From positions 1 through 64,000 of the forward strand of contig JANYBL010000097.1 of the NCBI GenBank assembly GCA_025360815.1: a stretch of DNA of 64,000 nt. Reading direction: 5' to 3'. Numbering within the stretch: the stretch's first letter is position 1; the number at the start of each line of letters is the position of its first letter. This DNA comes from Burkholderiales bacterium. GTDB lineage: Bacteria; Pseudomonadota; Gammaproteobacteria; Burkholderiales; Usitatibacteraceae. The notes beneath the pieces were generated by a model. That model saw only the letters and a program-made list of their open reading frames with translations. It was not told the DNA's origin and searched no databases. Of this stretch, positions 17,395 to 26,952 are shown piece after piece. Position numbers and translations under genes: made by a program.

Positions 17395-18065
17395 ACGGTC
17401 GATTTACGGGCGGCAGGTTTTTTAGCAGCCAAAGTTTTGGCCGCTGGCTTCTTCGCTGCAGGCTTTTTTACATCGGGTTTTTTCGCCGCGGGTACTTTAG
17501 CCGCAGGCTTCTTTGCGACGGGTTTCTTCGCAACTGGCTTTTTGGCCGCGACGGTTTTTGCCGTCGGTTTTTTAGCAACCGGTTTCTTTGCAGGTGTCTT
17601 TTTGACCGCCACCTTTCTGCCAACGGTTTTTTTCTCAACAGCTTCTTCAGCAACCAAGTGCTTCACGACTTTAGGCCTTGGGAACTCAATTTTGCCTTCA
17701 CGCCATAATTCTTCGAGTTTGTAATATTCGCGCACGGCGGGCTGCATGATGTGCACCACAATATCGCCGCAATCAACCAACACCCACTCACCGGTGCCTT
17801 CGCCCTCCGTGCCGATGATATGAAAGCCAGCCTCTTTAACCTTTTCGATCACGTTATTGGCAAGCGCTTTGGTTTGGCGCGTGGAATCGGCACTGGCGAT
17901 CGCGATGTAATCGAAAACCGAAGTGATTTTCATTACGTTGACGAGCTGAATATCGCGCGCCTTGATGTCTTCAAGTGCATCGATCACGATATCCGTTAGA
18001 TTTTTAGGTTGGGGTAGTTTTTTGGACCTGGTTTTGGATTCGAGTTTGATTTTTGCGGTAGCCAT
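17391..18065 (-). CDS. rsfS: Ribosomal silencing factor RsfS with a histone-H1-like tail
   Basis: RsfS binds ribosomal protein uL14 and blocks subunit joining in slow growth. Residues about 23-125 are the RsfS domain ([48 protein letters not shown]). The last 80 or so residues are a repetitive Lys/Ala/Pro tail built from units such as KKPAAK and KKPVAK, like bacterial histone-H1 homologues. RsfS alone is usually 105-125 residues, so the tail nearly doubles it. Such tails bind nucleic acid; here it may add ribosome or RNA affinity, which is inference. nadD lies upstream, as in most bacteria. Confidence 0.93.
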   Translation of the reverse strand: MATAKIKLESKTRSKKLPQPKNLTDIVIDALEDIKARDIQLVNVMKITSVFDYIAIASADSTRQTKALANNVIEKVKEAGFHIIGTEGEGTGEWVLVDCGDIVVHIMQPAVREYYKLEELWREGKIEFPRPKVVKHLVAEEAVEKKTVGRKVAVKKTPAKKPVAKKPTAKTVAAKKPVAKKPVAKKPAAKVPAAKKPDVKKPAAKKPAAKTLAAKKPAARKSTV

Positions 18066-18127
18066 GTTGTGGGGGTATCTCCGAGAAATAAGCAGTATTT
18101 TTGTATTGATTGGAAGTGAATGGGAAT

Positions 18128-18790
18128 TTAAGAAGAAGGTAAATAAAGCCGATGTTGCTCAATATAGTCGCAAACGGTGTTGGGTAGCAAACCGCGTATC
18201 GCCTCGCCGTTTTCAAGCCGCGCGCGAATATCGGTTGACGAGACCTTGGGCGGGATGGTTTTAAGTAATATGACGCACCCTGCGGGCGATTTGTCGACGT
18301 CCGTCGCGCCAGCAAAACGATATCGGGTTGAAATCATCGCGTTCAGATCGGCGCTCGCCGAGGATTCAATCGGCGCATCTCCCGGCCGCATCACGACAGC
18401 AAAATGGGTTAATTCAAACAACATTGACCAATCTTTCCAAGTATCAATTTTTGCAAACGCATCCGAGCCGATCAGCCAAATGAGCGGGATTTTCTCGCCT
18501 AGCTCGTTGCGCAATTCGCGCAAGGTATCAAATGTGTAGGTCGGCCCAGTGCGGTGCAACTCACGTTTATCAATCACCACCTTGGTCGCGCCAAGCCCCA
18601 TCGCCATTGACAGCATCGCTACCCGATCACCGGCCTTTGCCAGTGGCATGCGACCACGCTGATAGGGGTTGCCCGCCGGTAACACGATTATTTTTTGCGG
18701 GTCAAACGCATCGGCCGCGGCTTGGGCAATCGCGACATGCCCGTGATGAACGGGATCAAACGTGCCGCCGAAAAGGACGATGGGTTTCAA
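18128..18790 (-). CDS. nadD: Nicotinate-nucleotide adenylyltransferase
   Basis: Adenylates nicotinate mononucleotide in NAD synthesis. The 220-residue product has the nucleotidyltransferase motif GGTFDPVHHGHVAIA at the N-terminus and the ISSTDIR-like SSTDIRARLENG signature near the end, with the final VCDYIEQHRLY. Length is typical. It is followed by rsfS with a 62-bp gap and preceded by proA. Confidence 0.96.
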   Translation of the reverse strand: MKPIVLFGGTFDPVHHGHVAIAQAAADAFDPQKIIVLPAGNPYQRGRMPLAKAGDRVAMLSMAMGLGATKVVIDKRELHRTGPTYTFDTLRELRNELGEKIPLIWLIGSDAFAKIDTWKDWSMLFELTHFAVVMRPGDAPIESSASADLNAMISTRYRFAGATDVDKSPAGCVILLKTIPPKVSSTDIRARLENGEAIRGLLPNTVCDYIEQHRLYLPSS

Positions 18791-18841
18791 CTGAATTGAC
18801 TGGCGGTGGTTTTGGGAGCCATGAATTTAAGTTTGACGATG

Positions 18842-20179
18842 TTAAGTTCGAATCTGGCCATCGCCAAACACCACCCATTTTTGTGACGTTAATCCTTCCA
18901 ACCCCACCGGGCCGCGGGCATGGAGCTTGTCGGTCGAGATGCCAATCTCGGCCCCCAAACCGAATTCAAAACCGTCGGCAAAACGTGTTGAGGCATTAAT
19001 CATCACCGAGGCCGAATCGACCTCACGCAAAAATCGCATTGCGTGCGAATAGTTTTCAGTAACGATGGCATCCGTGTGCGCGGAGCCGTATCGGGCAATA
19101 TGCGCCATCGCCTCGTCTAAATCGGTAACTATTTTAATGGCGACAATTGGCGCAGAATATTCGGCGAACCAATCATCAATGCTTGCATCAGTCAGAAGTG
19201 CATAGTCGGCAAAATCGCCCGCCCCCGGTCGGCGGTCTCCATCGGCAGAGTCAAGCAGGGCGCGGCTTTCGGGGCAACAGCGCATTTCAACTTGCTTGGC
19301 GGCGTATATTTTTGCAATCGGAATCAACGTTTCCTTCGCGATGCTGCGTGCAATCAGCAATGTTTCCATTGTGTTGCAGGGCGCATAGCGTTGCGTCTTG
19401 GCGTTATCAGCAATGGCAATCGCTTTTTGGACATCGGCGGCAGAATCAATATAAACATGACATACGCCATCCAAATGTTTAATCACCGGTACCTTGGCCT
19501 CATTGGCGATTTTGGCGGTCAAGCTTTTACCACCGCGCGGAATGAGCACGTCAATGGTCCCGCGCATGTTGAGCATTTCGGTCACTGCTGCGCGGTCAGT
19601 GGTGCCAACGAGCTGCACACAGTCCGTGGATAAATTCGTGCTCCGCAAACCGGCCGTCACGCATTCATGAATCGCCCGATTGCTTTCAAAAGCCTCTGAG
19701 CCGCCGCGCAAAATGCACGCATTGCCCGATTTCAAACACAGTGCTGCTGCATCCGCGGTTACGTTCGGACGCGATTCGTAAATCATGCCAACCACGCCTA
19801 ACGGCACGCGCATCTTGCCAACTTGAATGCCGGACGGACGGAATTTAAGTTCGGTTATTTCTCCTATTGGATCAGCAAGCGATGCGACTTCGCGCACACC
19901 ACCGGCCATGGCGGAGATGGATTTTTCGGTTAGCGTTAAACGATCAATAAAAGCTTGATCAAATCCGCCGACTTTGGCACGTGCAGTGTCAATTGCATTG
20001 GCGCTCAAAATTTTCGGTATTGCCGCCAGAATGGCGTCAGCAGCCGCAATCAATGCTGCGTTTTTTTGCGTAGTACTGGCGCGTGTCAATACATGGGCGC
20101 TGGCTTTGGCGCGAACGCCAACATCGCGCATCATGTCAGCGATGTTTAAATTTTTTACCGGAAAAAGATTGTTGCTCAT
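18842..20179 (-). CDS. proA: Gamma-glutamyl phosphate reductase
   Basis: NADPH-dependent enzyme of the proline pathway, aldehyde dehydrogenase superfamily, about 445 residues. Seen: [34 protein letters not shown], the catalytic cysteine region [12 protein letters not shown] and the C-terminal [15 protein letters not shown]-like segment. ATG 20179 is taken as the start; a GTG two codons upstream (20185) is possible. The partner kinase proB is not in the window. Confidence 0.95.
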   Translation of the reverse strand: MSNNLFPVKNLNIADMMRDVGVRAKASAHVLTRASTTQKNAALIAAADAILAAIPKILSANAIDTARAKVGGFDQAFIDRLTLTEKSISAMAGGVREVASLADPIGEITELKFRPSGIQVGKMRVPLGVVGMIYESRPNVTADAAALCLKSGNACILRGGSEAFESNRAIHECVTAGLRSTNLSTDCVQLVGTTDRAAVTEMLNMRGTIDVLIPRGGKSLTAKIANEAKVPVIKHLDGVCHVYIDSAADVQKAIAIADNAKTQRYAPCNTMETLLIARSIAKETLIPIAKIYAAKQVEMRCCPESRALLDSADGDRRPGAGDFADYALLTDASIDDWFAEYSAPIVAIKIVTDLDEAMAHIARYGSAHTDAIVTENYSHAMRFLREVDSASVMINASTRFADGFEFGLGAEIGISTDKLHARGPVGLEGLTSQKWVVFGDGQIRT

Positions 20180-20239
20180 GTTCACTATTCTAACTGCTTC
20201 GAGTTTGTATCAGGTTTGATGACGGGCGTTGGGCAAATC

Positions 20240-21274
20240 TCAAGCGGCACGCCGCTTTGCCGCCGCTGACATGGGCGCCCGCACCCCACCGATGCCGCAA
20301 GCCAGCTGCGCCAGTGCATCCCAAGGATCGTTGCTGTCCAAGCCTTTAATCATGCGGTCAATCTTGGCGGCTTGGATGTTCAATGCGGTCAAGCTTTTTT
20401 TGGTATGCTTCCTCGAAACCTGTTCCAGCGCTCGTGCCTTCGACGGATGCGGTGGCCGCCCGCCACGGGTAAAGCCGCATAGCCGCATCAGCATTCGCAA
20501 TTCGGTTGTCAGCACCCACAAAATCAACGGTGGCGCCTCACCTTCCGCCTTCATGCCGTCAAGCATGCGATACATTCGCGCCGCTTTAGTCGTATCTTGA
20601 TCGCCCGCCTCGTACATTGCAGCAACCAACTGAAACGGATTAAACCGCGAAACATTGGTCACGCTATCTTCCAGCACTTTCAACGAAATCTCACCAGGCG
20701 GGCAGAGTAGTCCTAACTTTTTAATTTCCTGTTGCGCGGCGAGCAGATTACCTTCTACCCGATCCGCCAAAAACGCTAGTGCGCTTGCGTTGGCACTTTG
20801 TTGCTGGCGCGACAGGCGATGCGCCAGCCAGCGCGGCAGCTGGCTACGATCCACCGGCATCGCTTCAATCGCGGCGGCTTTGGCTTCTAGCGCAGAAAAC
20901 CATTTCGTCTGTTTGCCTTGCCAATCCATTTCAGGCAGCAAAAACAAGGTGATCGTGTCGCCCGGCAGCCGTTGACAATAGGCTTCAATGGCGGCCGAGC
21001 CTTCTTTACCGGGCTTGCCGGTGGGGATGCGAACTTCGATCAAACGCAGGGTGGCGAATAGCGACAGCGCATTGCTCGCACCCGTCAATTTGCCCCAATC
21101 GAAGCCCGATTCAGCGATAAAAACTTCGCGCTCCGCATAGCCGGTTTTGCGTGCAATATCGCGCAAACAATCGGCCGCCTCTAACGCAGCAAGCGGCTCC
21201 GCGCCGTGGATCACATAAAGCGGCGCGAGTGATTTTGGCGGACGCTCTAAAAATTGTTCGGCGGTTTGGCGCAT
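20240..21274 (-). CDS. holA: DNA polymerase III subunit delta
   Basis: Clamp-loader subunit that opens the beta sliding clamp, 344 residues. It has the HolA features PLYVIHGAEPLAALEAAD, an LRLIEVRIPTGKPG segment and the helical C-terminal collar domain (NPFQLVAAMYEAGD). It follows lptE and leuS in the same direction, the widely conserved leuS-lptE-holA order. Confidence 0.93.
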   Translation of the reverse strand: MRQTAEQFLERPPKSLAPLYVIHGAEPLAALEAADCLRDIARKTGYAEREVFIAESGFDWGKLTGASNALSLFATLRLIEVRIPTGKPGKEGSAAIEAYCQRLPGDTITLFLLPEMDWQGKQTKWFSALEAKAAAIEAMPVDRSQLPRWLAHRLSRQQQSANASALAFLADRVEGNLLAAQQEIKKLGLLCPPGEISLKVLEDSVTNVSRFNPFQLVAAMYEAGDQDTTKAARMYRMLDGMKAEGEAPPLILWVLTTELRMLMRLCGFTRGGRPPHPSKARALEQVSRKHTKKSLTALNIQAAKIDRMIKGLDSNDPWDALAQLACGIGGVRAPMSAAAKRRAA

Positions 21275-21323
21275 GGGTTAATGGTTTAGTTGCGGTTGGC
21301 TGTGGTGCAGTTTCTGGTCCGGG

Positions 21324-21827
21324 CTACTGCGCGGTCGAACCGGCACGCTTGACCACCACCATGCGGCGTAAAATTTGCCCCACAGCATCGCGCTCCATAT
21401 CGGTATAGAGCAACGCTTCTTCCTGCTGCTTGGCGATGATTTTGCTGTCGTCATAAGCCAAAATCCGCACGAGCCGAATCTCACTCACCGGAATCACCGT
21501 CATCCCCTTGCCATCGTTTAATTGATACCGAACGACCATGCGCAGCTCGTATTCGCGCACCTTTCCCGAACCGGAAAGAGAGAGAATTTGCCGGTCCCGG
21601 CGTTCTTCCAAAATGTTGAGTTGTGCATCGGCATCTTTGAGCGATGGCATCACTCTCACATTGCTACCGGTTAATTCTCGGCGAATATTACTCGCCACCA
21701 GCGACGTCATGGGCGCGGCCACATAAACACCCTGATATGGCAATTCGTAAGAGCCGCGAAGTTGGAAACCGCAGCCCGCAAGCATCGCGATCAGAACGGT
21801 GAGGACAAGTTTTTTAGACGACGACAT
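21324..21827 (-). CDS. lptE: LPS-assembly lipoprotein LptE
   Basis: Outer-membrane lipoprotein that plugs the LptD barrel and helps insert lipopolysaccharide. The 167-residue product has a signal peptide ending in the lipobox MLAGC, followed by the family-typical [17 protein letters not shown], and a basic C-terminus. Its start overlaps leuS by 14 bases, so translation is coupled. Confidence 0.93.
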   Translation of the reverse strand: MSSSKKLVLTVLIAMLAGCGFQLRGSYELPYQGVYVAAPMTSLVASNIRRELTGSNVRVMPSLKDADAQLNILEERRDRQILSLSGSGKVREYELRMVVRYQLNDGKGMTVIPVSEIRLVRILAYDDSKIIAKQQEEALLYTDMERDAVGQILRRMVVVKRAGSTAQ

Positions 21828-24477
21828 TGATCAGCTTTCCGGGCACGACGATTAATTTTTTAATCGGTTTACCCTCGGTATGTTTCGCCACACTCGCGTC
21901 AGCCAGTGCGAGCGTTTCGATTGCTTCTTTCGAAGCCGATGCGGGCACCGTGATCTGGCCGCGCAGTTTGCCGTTCACCTGCACGACGATTTGCACTTCA
22001 TCTTGCACTAAGGCGGCGGCGTCAACTTGCGGCCATGCGGTATCGATAATTTCACCATCGGTTTTTGCAAAGCCCAATTCGTTCCACAAATGAAAATTCA
22101 AATGCGGTGCGATGGGATACAACATACGAATTAAAATCGATACGCTCTCACGCTTGATTGCCTGCGCCGCCGCCTCAAACTCCGCTCTGGGAGCGGTGTT
22201 TGAGGCATTTTCATCCTCCAATGTGTTCAACATCTTCATCGCCGCCGAGACTACTGTGTTGTATTGCAAGCGTTGGTAGTCGTGTGTAGCTTGCTTGAGA
22301 ATACTGTGAATGGTGTGGCGAATGGCTTTTAATTCGCGCGGTAATTCGGCGGCATTAAAGCTTTTATCCGCGTTGATAATCGCTTCGCGTTGCGCATGTC
22401 CGTACACAAACAGCCTGCGCAAAAACCGGAACACCCCCTCAGCGCCGGAATCCGACCATGCCGCGCTTTGATCCGGTGGCCCGGCAAACATGACGTAAGC
22501 GCGCGCGGTGTCAGCACCAAATTTCGCAATGATGTCTTTGGGCTCGACGACATTGTTTTTCGACTTCGACATCTTTTCCATGCCGCCCAGCATCACGGCG
22601 CGGCCGTCCTCAACCGAGACCGCGCCTGTTGGACGGCCTTTGTCGTCGAAATGAACCGTCACTTCATCGGGGTAGTACCAGCGTTTTTTACCGTTGGAAT
22701 CTTCGCGATAGAAACATTCGGCCGACAACATGCCCTGCGTAAACAGGTTCGTAAACGGCTCATCGAATTTAATCAAACCGAAATCGCGCATCACCTTCGT
22801 CCAGAAACGCGCGTAGAGCAAATGCAGAACCGCATGCTCAATACCGCCGATGTATTGATCCATCGGCATCCAATAATCATTGCGCGCGTCCACCATTGCA
22901 TTGGCTGAATCGGGCGAACAGTAACGCATGAAATACCACGAGGAATCGACGAAGGTATCCATCGTGTCCGTCTCCCGACGGGCAGGCTTTTGGCATGTAG
23001 GGCACACGCATTTTAAAAACCGCTCGTCCTTATTGAGCGGATTGCCTGAGCCATCGGGCACTAAATCTTCGGGTAATTTCACCGGCAAATCGGCATAGGG
23101 GACCGGCACTGCACCGCAATCGCTGCAGTGAATAATCGGAATCGGTGTACCCCAATAGCGCTGACGTGAGATGCCCCAATCGCGAAGGCGGTATTGGATT
23201 TTTTTCTCGCCGCCGAATGGTTTTAGTTGGTCCGCGACGTAGTCAATGGCGGCGTTATAGTTCATGCCATTCATTGCGCCGGAATCGATGCAGGTGCCGA
23301 GATCGCTGTAACTCGGCTGCCATGCATCGAGCGAATACGCTTTCCCCGCCTCGATCACTTGCTTGACGAGCAAATCATATTTTTTTGCAAACGCAAAATC
23401 CCGCTCATCATGCGCGGGCACACCCATCACGGCGCCATCGCCGTAGGTCATCAATACATAATTGCCGACCCACACTGGCAACTGTTCTTGCGTGAGGGGA
23501 TGGGTGACAAATAGTCCTGTCGCCATGCCTTTTTTCTCGGCTGTCGCCATATCCGCTTCAGCCACCCCACCGCGTTTGCAGTCTTCAATAAATTCGACAA
23601 GCGTTGGATTGTTCACCGCCGCAACGGTGGCAATGGGATGCTCTGCTGCCACCGCGCAAAACGTCACGCCCATGATCGTGTCGGCACGCGTGGTGAAAAC
23701 AAATAATTTGCCGTCTTGTACCAACTTCCCGGCTGCATCGTTAATTTTATGCGGAAAGGCAAACCGCACACCGGTCGATTTGCCGATCCAATTTTCTTGC
23801 ATGGTGCGCACGCGATCCGGCCAGCCAGTGAGTTTGGTTTTAACGCCTTCCAACAACTCTTCTGCATAAGATGTAATTGCCAAGTAATAGCCAGGGATCT
23901 CGCGTTTTTCTACCGGCACACCTGAGCGCCAGCCCTTGCCGTCGATCACTTGTTCATTCGCCAACACGGTCTGGTCAACCGGGTCCCAGTTCACAACTTG
24001 CGTCCGGCGGTAGGCAATGCCTTTTTCGAGCATCTTTAAGAACAACCATTGATTCCATTTGTAGTAATCCGGGTCACAGGTTGCCAACTCGCGCGACCAA
24101 TCAAACGCTAACCCCAACGGCTGCATTTGCGCTTTCATGTCAGCAATATTGGCGCGCGTCCATTGCGCGGGCGGCACGTTGTTGGCAATCGCGGCGTTTT
24201 CGGCGGGCATCCCAAACGCATCCCAGCCCATCGGCATCAATACGTTATCGCCATTCATCCGGCGATAGCGCAGCATCACATCGTTGATTGTGTAGTTGCG
24301 CACATGGCCCATGTGTAGCTTGCCGGAAGGATAGGGCAGCATCGAGCAGGCGTAGAACTTTGGCTTGATGTTGCCGTTTTTATCTTTGGCGTTTTCGTTA
24401 ACTTTGTACGCGTTCGTGCTGAGCCAATGCGCTTGGGCGCTGGCTTCAATTGCTTTGGGAAGGTATGCGGGATCCAT
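21814..24477 (-). CDS. leuS: Leucyl-tRNA synthetase
   Basis: Class I aminoacyl-tRNA synthetase of 887 residues. The HIGH-type motif is in [15 protein letters not shown], the KMSKS loop is [16 protein letters not shown], and the CP1 editing domain with its threonine-rich [12 protein letters not shown] segment lies between. A zinc-ribbon-like CPTCQKPA is present. Start ATG at 24477. Upstream on the template strand is a run of G-tracts; downstream genes lptE and holA overlap or follow closely. Confidence 0.98.
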   Translation of the reverse strand: MDPAYLPKAIEASAQAHWLSTNAYKVNENAKDKNGNIKPKFYACSMLPYPSGKLHMGHVRNYTINDVMLRYRRMNGDNVLMPMGWDAFGMPAENAAIANNVPPAQWTRANIADMKAQMQPLGLAFDWSRELATCDPDYYKWNQWLFLKMLEKGIAYRRTQVVNWDPVDQTVLANEQVIDGKGWRSGVPVEKREIPGYYLAITSYAEELLEGVKTKLTGWPDRVRTMQENWIGKSTGVRFAFPHKINDAAGKLVQDGKLFVFTTRADTIMGVTFCAVAAEHPIATVAAVNNPTLVEFIEDCKRGGVAEADMATAEKKGMATGLFVTHPLTQEQLPVWVGNYVLMTYGDGAVMGVPAHDERDFAFAKKYDLLVKQVIEAGKAYSLDAWQPSYSDLGTCIDSGAMNGMNYNAAIDYVADQLKPFGGEKKIQYRLRDWGISRQRYWGTPIPIIHCSDCGAVPVPYADLPVKLPEDLVPDGSGNPLNKDERFLKCVCPTCQKPARRETDTMDTFVDSSWYFMRYCSPDSANAMVDARNDYWMPMDQYIGGIEHAVLHLLYARFWTKVMRDFGLIKFDEPFTNLFTQGMLSAECFYREDSNGKKRWYYPDEVTVHFDDKGRPTGAVSVEDGRAVMLGGMEKMSKSKNNVVEPKDIIAKFGADTARAYVMFAGPPDQSAAWSDSGAEGVFRFLRRLFVYGHAQREAIINADKSFNAAELPRELKAIRHTIHSILKQATHDYQRLQYNTVVSAAMKMLNTLEDENASNTAPRAEFEAAAQAIKRESVSILIRMLYPIAPHLNFHLWNELGFAKTDGEIIDTAWPQVDAAALVQDEVQIVVQVNGKLRGQITVPASASKEAIETLALADASVAKHTEGKPIKKLIVVPGKLINVVV

Positions 24478-24495
24478 CAGGAACAGTATGAAAGA

Positions 24496-24525
24496 GGGGG
24501 AAAAGGGGGAAAAGGGGGCAAAGGG
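24496..24525 (+). other. G-tract cluster with G-quadruplex potential upstream of leuS
   Basis: GGGGG, GGGGG, GGGGG and GGG occur with spacers of 4-5 bases within 30 bp, 19 bases upstream of the leuS start and on its template strand, so the leuS leader RNA would carry the matching C-runs. The rest of 24478-24811 shows no gene or clear promoter that I can support. Confidence 0.5.
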
Positions 24526-24811
24526 TGTTAAGCAAGCTGAAATTATTGGATTTTCAGAGCGGGAATAACATAAAAATCATTATACATGGCGGATGTTTAA
24601 TCGGCCTTGGTGCGTGCTAGTGCGAGGCTGGGCAAGCCAAAAGCACACCAAAAAGAGTGAGATCAAGCAGATCAGAAATTTGTCTTAACGACGAAACGCT
24701 AGTCTAGGCAAGCGTTTCCAAGGCAAAATGAATGAAGAGCCCCGTCTAATAAGGAGTTTGCCTAGCACAACGTTGATACCGCTTTCGCGCCACATAGCCC
24801 TTAACGGCAAA

Positions 24812-25192
24812 TCACTGCCGTTTAGCCCTTACCATTTTTGCGATCAACCATTGAGCACCAAAACGGTGAAACGGAATAACGAAAGACAGGTAAATTTTCC
24901 CGAGGGTGTTATGGATCTTGCAAACAGTTGATGCGATCGCGCTTGATGTCGTCTCTACCGGTTTGTTTATGCTTGTCCCATCTGTTTTATTTGCGGTAAC
25001 ACAGTCCGCTGCGATTTCTACTTCCCGAAATATAGCGATACGAAAATCCAAATGTTTATCGTTGCGGCCTGCGATCCGTTCGGTTTCGGCCAGATTAAAA
25101 ATTGGCCATGAGCCGATGCCGTCATTGCCCAAGAACAAGGGCTGGCGAGGACTTTTAGACGTTGACCTCCGAACAGATGAAGCTATTTCAGT
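24812..25192 (-). pseudogene. Truncated DUF2867 protein gene
   Basis: This open frame encodes an excellent DUF2867 C-terminal half: a GIGSWPIFNLAETERIAG segment, then DKHLDFRIAIF, then a final CKIHNTLGKIYLSFVIPFHR that matches the family end. The N-terminal half expected in the family (about 70 residues) is missing: the frame is closed by TAG at 25193-25195 and the SDR gene begins its stop at 25265, leaving no room. DUF2867 is often fused to or beside SDR oxidoreductases, which fits its place just after one. It may be a deletion remnant, or a short protein from an internal TTG near 25138. Confidence 0.6.
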
Positions 25193-25264
25193 CTAAAAGA
25201 CTAAAAGCGGGCGTGATTTTTTGTTGGTGCTCAGACCGTTCAACAAGTCAGTTGAAAGAAATAT

Positions 25265-26137
25265 TTATTGCACCACTGATTGAAATTCGGCAATCGTCGC
25301 GGGCTGTCTGCGCATCCATCTTGTGAAGGCGCGTTTGTCGCCGGTGTGCTGGTGCTCCATTAAATCCAATGCTTCGGGTGTGATCGTGCGTGCGCCGCAA
25401 AATGCAGCGCACGCCAAACCGGCTCGCATCCACCGGTTGGGAACTAAGATCACGGTCGCTCGCGAACGGCCGCGGGCTTGGCGTAATGCTTGGAGGTAGC
25501 TGGCAATAGTGCATTCTTCTGCACCAACGGCATCAACATCGCAGCCCAGCGCCCGCACCGTGCTGACAAGCGATAAACAGAGCGCAGCAAGATCATCGAC
25601 GTGAATGGGTGCGATACTTTTAGTGTCTGACGGCAAGCAGAGTAACGGCAAGTATGACTGCATCAACAACAGCTGCGTTGCGGGGGAATCACGACCAAAC
25701 ACCAGAGAAGGCCTGACGATAATGGCACCCGAATGTGCACTACGAACAGCATCCTCGCCCCGACGTTTGCTTTGAAAATAATCGGTGTTGGCGGCGTTCT
25801 CCAAGCCCAGCATCGACACATGCAGGAACGATTTTTTAAGTGCGGCACAAGCCGCTGCTAGCGCAGCTGGCGCGTTAACATGGACTGCTTGGAATTCGGC
25901 TGAGTTGGCGTGCAAAAGGCCGACTGTGTTGATAATGGCATCAATGTTCGTGAGCCGGGATAACCATGCGGCAGTGTTGGTATCGGTTAGCAGGTCGCAT
26001 TCAATCGTGCCGTCCGGATCTGACGCATTGCGCACACCAAGAATCACTTTGTGACCTGCCGCCGCACACATTGTTGCGATGTGGCGGCCGATAAAGCCGT
26101 TGCCGCCGACGATGAGGATATTTAGATGCGATTTCAT
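25265..26137 (-). CDS. NAD(P)-binding SDR / complex I NDUFA9-like protein
   Basis: Atypical short-chain dehydrogenase of 290 residues with the Rossmann motif IVGGNGFIGRHIA at the N-terminus, INTVGLL, and the YFQSKRRGE segment containing the YxxxK-like pair, then RPSLVFGRDS. This resembles the NDUFA9/SDR_a5 group; substrate unknown. The start ATG at 26137 has GAGGAGA just upstream. It is the fourth or fifth gene of the GbsR-associated operon and begins with an ATGA overlap to the end of the frame that continues beyond the TAA of the preceding gene. Confidence 0.8.
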   Translation of the reverse strand: MKSHLNILIVGGNGFIGRHIATMCAAAGHKVILGVRNASDPDGTIECDLLTDTNTAAWLSRLTNIDAIINTVGLLHANSAEFQAVHVNAPAALAAACAALKKSFLHVSMLGLENAANTDYFQSKRRGEDAVRSAHSGAIIVRPSLVFGRDSPATQLLLMQSYLPLLCLPSDTKSIAPIHVDDLAALCLSLVSTVRALGCDVDAVGAEECTIASYLQALRQARGRSRATVILVPNRWMRAGLACAAFCGARTITPEALDLMEHQHTGDKRAFTRWMRRQPATIAEFQSVVQ

Positions 26138-26277
26138 GTTTGTCTCCTCGTCAACGATTCTGCTTTGACCGGTTTTTTATTTTCTTGGTAGGTTAGATAC
26201 CCGCCAAGCATGCCACCGGCAAATATGCCGTGCGGCAGCACGAGTATCCAACCCTGGTAGCGATCTACTTCGATTGC
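26134..26277 (-). pseudogene. In-frame continuation of the membrane-protein gene beyond its TAA
   Basis: Directly after the TAA at 26278-26280, the same frame stays open for 47 codons and ends in TGA that overlaps the SDR start as ATGA. The reading includes GWILVLPHGIFAGGMLGGYL, a convincing membrane segment, then a polar Lys/Arg end. The 4-base overlap is the normal junction of coupled genes and suggests that the membrane protein originally extended to 26134. A TAA from CAA change would explain it. A separate small gene from an internal GTG is the alternative. Confidence 0.5.
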
Positions 26278-26691
26278 TTACACCAACGCTAAACGCGCGG
26301 CTTCAAAGCTGGCCGACGGCGTCGAAATAAGTGGCGATCCAATCGCCGCGACGATGCAGCCGACCGCGCCAAATAATGCCCCGAACGCCGCACCCAGCAT
26401 GGTGTTTGGCGGACCACCCGCTCTGAGCCAGATGGCAAAACACGCGCCACCGATGAGCGCGGGACCAGCTCCAAAGAGGTACGCGAACGCGATGGGGAAT
26501 AAGGCCCAAAGATAGGGCAGCCCGCCAATGAGCGGTCCTACAAACACGGCTCTGCCCACAATTTTCCAAAAGCCTAGTTCGTTTGATGGCCTGCTCGCCG
26601 CCATGATTTTTTGGTCAAATCTGGTCGGCACAAATTGTGGCGATTCAAGATGATTGCTCAATTCTGTGCGGGGTTGGAGTGTCGTGTTCAT
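26278..26691 (-). CDS. Small multi-pass membrane protein, probably truncated by a nonsense codon
   Basis: The 137-residue product has a polar N-terminal 50 residues and then three hydrophobic segments (AVFVGPLIGGLPYLWALFPI, then FGAGPALIGGACFAIWL, then MLGAAFGALFGAVGCIVAAI). The ATG at 26691 is preferred over an upstream start at 26748 because GAGGAG precedes it at the right distance. No family recognised. It stops at TAA 26278, beyond which the frame continues with coding character. An 8-bp tandem repeat lies 75-130 bases upstream. Confidence 0.6.
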   Translation of the reverse strand: MNTTLQPRTELSNHLESPQFVPTRFDQKIMAASRPSNELGFWKIVGRAVFVGPLIGGLPYLWALFPIAFAYLFGAGPALIGGACFAIWLRAGGPPNTMLGAAFGALFGAVGCIVAAIGSPLISTPSASFEAARLALV

Positions 26692-26765
26692 ACCATTCTC
26701 CTCATGCTTCGTCAGGTACAGCGTTGTAAGTTTTGCGTTGTCTAGCAACCAATGTACGGTTTAAT

Positions 26766-26821
26766 CTTGCTCACTTGCTCACTTGCTCACTTGCTCACTT
26801 GCTCACTTGCTCACTTGCTCA
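26766..26821. repeat. Seven tandem copies of an 8-bp unit
   Basis: The unit CTTGCTCA is repeated seven times without error over 56 bp in the 261-bp gap between two genes of the GbsR-associated operon. Perfect short tandem repeats like this slip during replication, so copy number probably varies between strains. A unit of 8 bp is not a multiple of 3. It lies upstream of, not inside, the nearest start codon. The remainder of the gap (26824-26952) has a weak GACCGC hairpin at 26906-26924 and no gene. Confidence 0.9.
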
Positions 26822-26952
26822 CTTGATGACGCGATGATGGCGCGCCGTTGGCAAGTGGGCGCGAGCCAGCGCCGAGCTCCTTCGTTGCTATGGCGCAACG
26901 GCCTAGACCGCTTTCGGGGCGGTCGATAGGGTGGCATTCGTCGCAGCATTGG

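Noticed and set aside
17437-17724. Plus-strand frame with Gly/Phe/Ala repeats opposite rsfS
   Set aside because: It is the antisense shadow of the Lys/Ala-rich RsfS tail; the repeats mirror that tail exactly.
24906-25196. Plus-strand 96-codon frame upstream of the SDR gene
   Set aside because: The opposite strand encodes a recognisable DUF2867 C-terminus over the same bases, so this frame is a shadow.
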